Assembly (NCBI GenBank): GCA_902494555.1
Contig: CABUTR010000041.1
Location: 1 to 13,210 of the forward strand
DNA length: 13,210 nt
From: an uncultured Collinsella sp.
GTDB taxonomy: Bacteria; Actinomycetota; Coriobacteriia; Coriobacteriales; Coriobacteriaceae
Direction of reading: 5' to 3'
Below the pieces are notes generated by a model. The model did not search any database and was not told the DNA's origin. It saw only the letters and a program-made list of their open reading frames with translations. The position numbers and the translations under genes are program-made. Below are positions 1 through 5,789 of this stretch, piece after piece. The first letter of the stretch is position 1, and each line of letters begins with the position of its first letter.

Positions 1-162
1 CGCGGAATACACCGCGGTGAGCTGCTCGTCAGAAACATCGATATCCTTCAGGGCGACCTGAATCTCGTCCTCGGTTACCGAAGTCCTGTTTGAGCCGTTG
101 CCCATGAGCTTTGCAACGTAGGATTCCAGCCCAGTACCCGTGCTCTCACTCTTTTTTGGCAC
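1..162 (-). CDS. rpoD: Primary sigma factor RpoD, N-terminal fragment (runs off the window)
   Basis: The reading frame is open to the left edge and shows only the first ~54 residues of a primary (sigma-70 type) factor, which directs RNA polymerase to housekeeping promoters. The visible part is a short Lys/Ser-rich leader, then a stretch around TEDEIQVALKDIDVSDEQL that resembles the helical start of sigma region 1.1. The identity rests on that stretch plus the position directly after dnaG, the classic dnaG-rpoD order. None of the DNA-binding regions 2-4 is in view. Start choice: a GTG at 162 has a good Shine-Dalgarno (AAGGGAGA, about 167-174) at proper spacing. An in-frame ATG at 177 has only a weak upstream site and would add five residues. 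Another sigma or an unrelated protein cannot be fully excluded from 54 residues. Confidence 0.8.
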   Translation of the reverse strand, partial: MPKKSESTGTGLESYVAKLMGNGSNRTSVTEDEIQVALKDIDVSDEQLTAVYSA

Positions 163-194
163 AGATTCTCCCTTCATAGTCCACAGGACTCATT

Positions 195-203
195 ACTTTA
201 GCA
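195..203 (-). promoter_or_regulatory. Candidate extended -10 element ahead of rpoD
   Basis: The 110-nt dnaG-rpoD gap (163-272) is more AT-rich than its surroundings. On the minus strand it holds TGC-TAAAGT, an extended -10 look-alike 33 nt before the GTG start. A second -10-like TATAGA lies at 216-221. No matching -35 hexamer was found for either at 16-18 nt, and no terminator hairpin separates dnaG from rpoD. A secondary rpoD promoter inside the operon is therefore possible but weakly supported. A short inverted repeat, AGTCC-ACA-GGACT, lies at 178-190 just upstream of the start. Confidence 0.28.
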
Positions 204-272
204 CACACATTGACGTCTATACCCAAAATTCAGACAGGATATAGGCGCAAATACGCTGGTTGACCACAACAT

Positions 273-2387
273 CTAGGCCTGATCGGCACCCGCTGGCTCC
301 AAACCGATCAAACGGAACGGGTCAGCCACGCCGCCGATCGACTTTTGGAGCTCGCGCTGGCGCTGAGAATCTTGCATCGCCTGCATCGTCAGCACACGGC
401 GCGCCTCATCGTCGAGCGACCGGTCCTGACGAAGCTTGGCCTGCGCGGCGCGCATGCGGCGCTTGATGGTGTAGAGCTCGAGGGTATCGAGCATAAACAC
501 GATGTTCGTCTCGGTGGGGTGCTTACTCGTCGACGAAATGCGCCCGGCGCTGACAAGCGACGCCGCCTCGGGACACACCGCGCGCGCCGCATCCATACAC
601 GCCGTGGGGTCGGTGCCCGGCGGCGTCGCGAGCACGGCCCACGCGATGGACTCATGGCGCGGATCCACCCACTCGATCGAGCAGATGCGGTCGGCATACG
701 TGCGGAACAGGTCGGGATAGCTCGTGAGCATCGTCAGCAGCTCGCGCTCCCCCGCCAAAGACTTTCGTTCCAGGTCGGTCAGCACGATCGGCATCGTCGG
801 TGCCGCAGACGCGCCCGCCGTGCCGGCAACCGGCGCCGCGCCATCCATGCCAACCGGCACATCGATCGGCGGCATATCGTCGACAACCTCGACCGGCGCG
901 GCCCCGTAGGCCTCGAGCGGCACATAGTCGTACGGCTCTTCCTCGACCGGTGTGGACACCGGCGGCGTCGCACCCGACGCCCAGGTGCCGCGAGACGCCC
1001 CCTGCGAACCAGACGCCCGACCGCCTGCGCTGCCCGCACGCTCGGCCTGCGCCCGCTGGCGCTCGTAGTTCTGCTCACGGCGACGCTCGGCGTCCTCGCG
1101 CTTGGCAACATCGCGAAACACACGGCCCGAGCTCGAACGCACCGTCTCCAGATCCAAACCCAAAAGGTCCGCAATCTGGATAAAGTACGTATCGATCATG
1201 TAGCTATCGCGCAGCGGATAGATGAGCGTCAGCGCATCCTCGAGCGCCTTGGCACGACCGCCCGGCGTGGTAATGTCGCTCGACTCCTGCAGTGAGCGGT
1301 ACACAAAGTCCATGAGGGGCTCGGCGGCGTCGATGCGCGCCTGCAGCGCCTCGCCACCATGCGCGGTGATGAACTCCATGGGGTCGTTGCCGTCAGGGAG
1401 CACCACGCAGCGCAGGTCCATCGAATCCTGCTCGATAAACTGAATCGCGCGGCGAGCGGCCTTTTGACCGGCGGCGTCGCCATCGAACATATATACAATG
1501 CGCTTGGCAAAACGGGTGAGCGTCTTTACGTGATGTTCCGTCAGCGCCGTGCCCAGCGTGGCGACGACGTTTTTGATCCCCGCCTCCCAGCAGGCGATAC
1601 AGTCGGTATATCCCTCCACCACGATGGCGGTATCCTGCGCGACGATAAACTCCTTAGCCCAGTTAAAGCCGTAGAGGTTTCGCTTTTTATGGAACACACT
1701 CGTCTCGGCGGTGTTGAGGTACTTCGGCTGGCCGTCGCCCATAATGCGCCCGCCAAAGGCAATGTTATGACCCTGTTCGTCAAAAATAGGAAACATCACG
1801 CGGTCGTAAAAACGGTCGGCAAGCTGCCCACGCCCACGGCTCACGGCCACGTTGGCATCGATCATCTCCTGCGGGGTAAAACCCGCCTGCGACAAATGCG
1901 ACACCAGCGCGTTGCGACCCGGCGCAAAGCCCAGGCAGTAGCGGCGGCAGACATCGCCGCCCATACCGCGGCTGGCAAAGTACTCGCGCGGACGGCTGTC
2001 CTTACCGCGCATAAGCATGGTGTGATAGAACTGTGCGGTCTCGGCGCACAGGTCATAGATGCGGGCGCGCTTGGTGCCGCGTTCACGATAGGCGCCGGTA
2101 TCGTGCAGCTCAATGCCGGCACGGTCGGCCAGGTAGCGAATCGACTCGGGAAAACTCAGGTTCTCGCGCTTCATGATGTAGGTGAAGACGTCGCCACCCT
2201 CGCCACAGCCAAAGCAGTGCCACACCTGCGTGGCGGGGATAATGTGAAACGACGGGGTCTTTTCGCCATGGAAGGGGCAGCAACCCCAAAACTCATGGCC
2301 GCGAGGCTTGAGCTCAACCGTTTCCTGTACGATGGCAACCAGATCGGACGCAGCGCGTACCTGGTCTTTTTCCTCATCGCTAATCAC
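273..2387 (-). CDS. dnaG: DNA primase DnaG
   Basis: DnaG synthesises the RNA primers for chromosomal replication at the fork, working with the DnaB helicase. The 704-residue product shows an N-terminal CHC2 zinc ribbon (C37-P-F-H40 ... C58-F-G-C61 with the EKTPSF motif between). The TOPRIM catalytic core follows, with E258 in VVEGYTD, the metal-binding D302/D304 in MFDGDAAG, and D332/D335 in PDGNDP. Residues ~430-575 are an Ala/Pro/Gly-rich linker of low complexity, followed by a helical C-terminal domain (~580-704) in the position of the helicase-binding domain. The linker makes it about 100 residues longer than a typical 600-residue DnaG. The start is GTG, overlapping the end of ribF by 8 nt, with GGGGTGAG as ribosome-binding site inside ribF. 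rpoD follows downstream. Confidence 0.98.
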   Translation of the reverse strand: MISDEEKDQVRAASDLVAIVQETVELKPRGHEFWGCCPFHGEKTPSFHIIPATQVWHCFGCGEGGDVFTYIMKRENLSFPESIRYLADRAGIELHDTGAYRERGTKRARIYDLCAETAQFYHTMLMRGKDSRPREYFASRGMGGDVCRRYCLGFAPGRNALVSHLSQAGFTPQEMIDANVAVSRGRGQLADRFYDRVMFPIFDEQGHNIAFGGRIMGDGQPKYLNTAETSVFHKKRNLYGFNWAKEFIVAQDTAIVVEGYTDCIACWEAGIKNVVATLGTALTEHHVKTLTRFAKRIVYMFDGDAAGQKAARRAIQFIEQDSMDLRCVVLPDGNDPMEFITAHGGEALQARIDAAEPLMDFVYRSLQESSDITTPGGRAKALEDALTLIYPLRDSYMIDTYFIQIADLLGLDLETVRSSSGRVFRDVAKREDAERRREQNYERQRAQAERAGSAGGRASGSQGASRGTWASGATPPVSTPVEEEPYDYVPLEAYGAAPVEVVDDMPPIDVPVGMDGAAPVAGTAGASAAPTMPIVLTDLERKSLAGERELLTMLTSYPDLFRTYADRICSIEWVDPRHESIAWAVLATPPGTDPTACMDAARAVCPEAASLVSAGRISSTSKHPTETNIVFMLDTLELYTIKRRMRAAQAKLRQDRSLDDEARRVLTMQAMQDSQRQRELQKSIGGVADPFRLIGLEPAGADQA

Positions 2388-3384
2388 GGATGCTCACCCC
2401 CTGCTCACCCAAATGATGACGGATATCGTCAATATTACCCTCGACGGTCGCGATAAGCTCGTCCAGCGAATCGAACACACGCGAGGGGCGCAGCCAACGC
2501 GTAAACGCCAGTGACACCGAGGCACCGTACAGGTCGCCCGCATACCCGATCAAGTTGGCCTCGAGATGCGCCGAGGCGGCATCGTCGGCATACGTCGGCG
2601 GCAGGCCCACGTTGACGGCAGCAGGCCATACGGTATCGTCGACCAGCACCAGGCCCTCGTAGACGCCATCGGCAGGCACCTGAATGCCCTCGGGCACCTG
2701 GATGTTTGCCGTGGGAAAACCCATGTCGGAACCCTGATGGCGACCGCCGGCAACAATACCTCGCAGCATGTACGGGCGACCGAGCAGCTCGGCGGCAAGC
2801 TCAACATGTCCCTGGCGGAGCTCCTGACGAATACGGGTGGCGCAGATCGTCTGCCCATCGACGCACAGCAGCTCGTGGCTATAGACGTCAACGCCGCGCT
2901 CGGCTCCCCATGCCTGCATCTCGGCAACGCCCGAGGCACCGCCGCGGCCCAACCTAAAGTCGCTACCCACGCGAATCGAGCGGATATCGACGACGTGCGA
3001 AAGCAACTTAAGAAAGCCTACGTGGTCGAGTGCCGCCACCGCGGGCGTAAAGGGAACGGCCACGACCGCATCGACCCCGGTGAGAGCCAGGGCATGCAGA
3101 CGGTCAGCCGTCGTCATCAGTTTTTGAGCGGGCGTAGGGCTCACCACCACGTCCGGGTCGGGATCGAAGGTGACCACGACCGCCTTGCAGCCGTGGTCAC
3201 GCGCATCGCGAACGACCGCGTCGATCAGCTCGCGATGCCCCCGATGCACGCCGTCGAACACGCCGATGGCGATCGACGCGGCGCCCAGGCACGCGCAATC
3301 ATCAAACGCATCGGCGGCGACGATGCAGGCCTCATCCGACTCGCCCGCGAAAAAAATACGCGAGAGCTCGTGGGAGGTCAGCAT
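2380..3384 (-). CDS. ribF: Bifunctional riboflavin kinase / FAD synthetase
   Basis: This enzyme phosphorylates riboflavin to FMN and adenylates FMN to FAD in the cytoplasm. The 334-residue protein has an N-terminal nucleotidyltransferase domain with GVFDGVHRGH (residues 41-50, the HxGH-type ATP site) and VGSDFRLGRGG (~139-149). The C-terminal riboflavin kinase domain has GFPTANI (222-228), DLYG (284-287) and the typical ending with RP...FDSLDEL. Its length matches the bacterial bifunctional family (~310). The ATG start at 3384 shares its A with the TGA stop of truB (TGATG), which suggests termination-reinitiation. A TTG one codon upstream is in frame but less likely. The 3' end overlaps the dnaG start by 8 nt. 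The leader before the catalytic motif is about 40 residues, somewhat longer than usual. Confidence 0.97.
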   Translation of the reverse strand: MLTSHELSRIFFAGESDEACIVAADAFDDCACLGAASIAIGVFDGVHRGHRELIDAVVRDARDHGCKAVVVTFDPDPDVVVSPTPAQKLMTTADRLHALALTGVDAVVAVPFTPAVAALDHVGFLKLLSHVVDIRSIRVGSDFRLGRGGASGVAEMQAWGAERGVDVYSHELLCVDGQTICATRIRQELRQGHVELAAELLGRPYMLRGIVAGGRHQGSDMGFPTANIQVPEGIQVPADGVYEGLVLVDDTVWPAAVNVGLPPTYADDAASAHLEANLIGYAGDLYGASVSLAFTRWLRPSRVFDSLDELIATVEGNIDDIRHHLGEQGVSIRD

Positions 3385-4316
3385 CAACGAACACCGCCGA
3401 TCGCCTGCGGAAAGACATGCTCCATAACAAAGCGACCGCCCTCGATACGGGCAAGCGCCTTGAGCCCGCCGTCGAGCACCAGCGCAAAAGGCGCCTTCGA
3501 GGCATCGAAGCTCGCAAGCGCGCGCTCAATAGGAATACGACGTCCGCACAGCAGATCGTCGGCAAGATCACCCGGCAAGTCGACGCGCGTGGCGCCCAGT
3601 GCCGCAATGGGATCCAGGGCAAAGCCGGCAGCGGACTCGGCAGAAAGTTCCTCGACCGCATGGCAGGCACCGATGGAAACAACACCGGAGGCCGTACGGC
3701 GCAATGCAGAAATATGCGCCGCGTTGTCGCAGGCACGACCCAGGTCGCGAGCGAGCGCACGGATATAGGTGCCCTTACTCACCGAAAACGCCACGGTCCA
3801 AACGCAAACGTCGCCCTCGCCGCTCACGGCAATCAGGTCGGCGGAATATACCTCGACCGGACGCGGGGGCAAATCAACGGCGTTACCTTCGCGTGCAGCC
3901 TTATAGGCGCGCACGCCGTTGACCGAAATGGCCGAAAACGCCGGCGGTACCTGCATCTGCGGACCCAGCATGGCGGCCAAGCGCTCACGGGCATAGGCAG
4001 GATCGCGGAGCTCGTTGGCAACAGTCACCGTGCGGACCGCCTCGCCCTCCGCATCATCGGTATTTGTCTCGGCGCCAAACGAGATGTCGGCGACATAGCT
4101 TTTGGTATCGAGGGTTAGCATGCCCAGCAGACGGGTGGCCTGGCCCACGCCCACCACCATGACACCCGATGCCATGGGGTCGAGCGTGCCGGCATGGCCG
4201 ACGCGCCGCTCATGGAGGGCGCGCCGACATTGCGAGACCACATCGTGGGACGTGCAGCCCACCGGCTTATCGACGGCGAGCAGCATATTCAGTTGAGAAG
4301 GCGTACGACGAGCCAT
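3384..4316 (-). CDS. truB: tRNA pseudouridine-55 synthase TruB
   Basis: TruB isomerises U55 in the T-loop of elongator tRNAs to pseudouridine. The 310-residue protein carries the family motifs DKPVGCTSHDVV (residues 16-27) and GHAGTLDPMASG (40-51), in which D46 is the expected catalytic aspartate. Length is normal for the bacterial family. It starts 15 nt after the nrnA-like stop with only a weak Shine-Dalgarno (GGATGG), so translation may be coupled to the upstream gene. Its TGA stop overlaps the ribF ATG by one base. truB next to ribF downstream of infB-rbfA is a conserved arrangement in many bacteria. A later start at M11 is possible but would sit very close to the first conserved motif. 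Confidence 0.97.
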   Translation of the reverse strand: MARRTPSQLNMLLAVDKPVGCTSHDVVSQCRRALHERRVGHAGTLDPMASGVMVVGVGQATRLLGMLTLDTKSYVADISFGAETNTDDAEGEAVRTVTVANELRDPAYARERLAAMLGPQMQVPPAFSAISVNGVRAYKAAREGNAVDLPPRPVEVYSADLIAVSGEGDVCVWTVAFSVSKGTYIRALARDLGRACDNAAHISALRRTASGVVSIGACHAVEELSAESAAGFALDPIAALGATRVDLPGDLADDLLCGRRIPIERALASFDASKAPFALVLDGGLKALARIEGGRFVMEHVFPQAIGGVR

Positions 4317-4331
4317 GTACCATCCAAAAAG

Positions 4332-5375
4332 TTAAAGCTCGACGGTCACCGAAGCGGGATCCTCCCCTACCAGTTCGGCCAGCATGGGAAGTGCCACGGT
4401 GAGCGTCTCGAGAATCGTTCCGTTGTTGGAGAAACCGGCGGCAGCGGGATGTCCGCCTCCGCCAAATGCAGCAGCGATCTCGGAAACATTGAGGTCGCCC
4501 TTGGAGCGCAGGTTGCCGCGCACCTTGGTATCGCCCTCAATGCCCTTCAGGAACAGGCAGACCTCGACGCCCATCACCGAGCGCACCACGTCAACCAGGC
4601 CGTCGCACTCATCCGAGGTGACGCCGCAAGCCTCAAGGTCACTCTGGTACGCGTAACTATACGCGACGCGCCCGTGGGCCACCGTCTTGATGCGGCCCAT
4701 AACGATGGACTTGAGGTGCAAAAACTCAACGCGCATGCTCTGGTAGACCTCGAGTGCCACACGCGCCGGATCGGCACCGTGGGCAACCAGACGCGAGGCT
4801 GCATGGAATGCGGCGGCATCGGCGTTTTGGTACTGGAAACGGCCGGTATCGGTAACCAAGCCACACAGCAGGCAGGTCGCAACGCCATCACGTGCGACAA
4901 TGCCGCAATTGTCCAAGAAGCGGTCGATGATCATGGCACAGGCTGCAGCTTCGACGCGCCTCAGGCTGAGCTCGGCAAACTCCTCGCGCGCCGGATGGTG
5001 ATCGAAGCACACCACATGCTTGGAGCGACGAAGCACCTCGGCGGAATTATTGAGACGCTCGACGACCGGCACGTCCACCGAGATGAACAGGTCCGGATTG
5101 CCGGTATACGCAGATGCCGGTACCAGGCGATCGGAGCCTTCCATAAAGCGGTAGATGCGCGGAACCGGGTCATCGTCTGCCAGCAGCAGCGCAATGTCCT
5201 TGTTGGGGAAAAACTTCATGAGCGAAAGGCCCAGACCCAACACGGAGCCCAAGGCATCACCATCGGGAGAAGTATGTCCCGAAATCGCAATGGAGGACGC
5301 ACCCTCGATGAGCTCTAGGATGCGTCGCTGAATATCTGCAGACTCGCACGAGGCGAGGTCGGCGGAATTAGTCAT
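4332..5375 (-). CDS. nrnA: DHH/DHHA1 family phosphoesterase, NrnA-like (oligoribonuclease / pAp phosphatase)
   Basis: NrnA-type proteins degrade short RNA oligonucleotides and dephosphorylate 3'-phosphoadenosine 5'-phosphate; some relatives hydrolyse cyclic or linear di-AMP. The 347-residue product has motif I HTSPDGDALGS (34-44, metal ligands H34, D38, D40), D101 in SVDVP, the name-giving D125-H126-H127 in FDHHPA, and D176 in VTDTG. The DHHA1 domain ends with the nucleotide-binding glycine motif GGGGHPAAAG (305-314). No membrane segments or CBS domains are seen, so it is a soluble stand-alone enzyme. The ATG overlaps the rbfA stop by 8 nt and has AGGAGG (5385-5390) inside rbfA. Position between rbfA and truB is typical for this family in Gram-positives. 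Precise substrate among NrnA-like activities is inferred. Confidence 0.92.
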   Translation of the reverse strand: MTNSADLASCESADIQRRILELIEGASSIAISGHTSPDGDALGSVLGLGLSLMKFFPNKDIALLLADDDPVPRIYRFMEGSDRLVPASAYTGNPDLFISVDVPVVERLNNSAEVLRRSKHVVCFDHHPAREEFAELSLRRVEAAACAMIIDRFLDNCGIVARDGVATCLLCGLVTDTGRFQYQNADAAAFHAASRLVAHGADPARVALEVYQSMRVEFLHLKSIVMGRIKTVAHGRVAYSYAYQSDLEACGVTSDECDGLVDVVRSVMGVEVCLFLKGIEGDTKVRGNLRSKGDLNVSEIAAAFGGGGHPAAAGFSNNGTILETLTVALPMLAELVGEDPASVTVEL

Positions 5376-5778
5376 CTAAAGCTGCCTCCTGGGCGGCATC
5401 CGCTATCGGATAGCCGTCCTCGTCCTTTTCGATCGCAAGCGTGGCGGGAACGTTTTCCAGCGCACGCGTGATGCGCTCGGCCTCATCGGTCGAGCGATCG
5501 ATGCGAAAATCGAGCTCGGGCGTGACACGCCAATCGAGCGAGCGAGCCAACAGGCTGCGAATACGGCCCTTGGCGCTTGCGAGCGCCTCCATGACCTCGT
5601 CGTAGCGGCTCGCATCGCACGACACGTACACGCGCGCGAACGAACGGTCCACCGCGACCTCGACCGCGGTCAAAGTAACCAGGTCGAGACGCGGATCGGA
5701 AACCTCAAAGAGCAGGATATAACCAAGCTTCTCGCGAAGCTGCTCGCCCAGACGGCGGGTTGCCTGCGTTTGCTTCAT
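5368..5778 (-). CDS. rbfA: Ribosome-binding factor A
   Basis: RbfA binds the immature 30S subunit and assists late processing of the 16S rRNA 5' end. The 136-residue protein has the single KH-like fold signature: an N-terminal helix with ATRRLGEQLREKL, then FEVSDPRLDLVTLTAVEV (24-41), RSFARVYVSCD (46-56) and the C-terminal ELDFRIDRSTDEAERI segment (88-103). Length is normal. An open frame continues upstream of the ATG at 5778 into infB, but that extension has no family resemblance. The ATG has a strong run of G (5786-5790) that overlaps the infB stop, at 7-nt spacing. It lies 11 nt after infB and overlaps the following phosphoesterase by 8 nt. The acidic C-terminal tail is short. Confidence 0.96.
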   Translation of the reverse strand: MKQTQATRRLGEQLREKLGYILLFEVSDPRLDLVTLTAVEVAVDRSFARVYVSCDASRYDEVMEALASAKGRIRSLLARSLDWRVTPELDFRIDRSTDEAERITRALENVPATLAIEKDEDGYPIADAAQEAALDD

Positions 5779-5789
5779 AGCGCTACCCC

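Noticed and set aside
2566..5318. Two long plus-strand frames (2566-3768 and 4194-5318) opposite ribF, truB and the DHH gene
   Set aside because: They are antisense shadows of genes with clear catalytic motifs, and they have no start signals.
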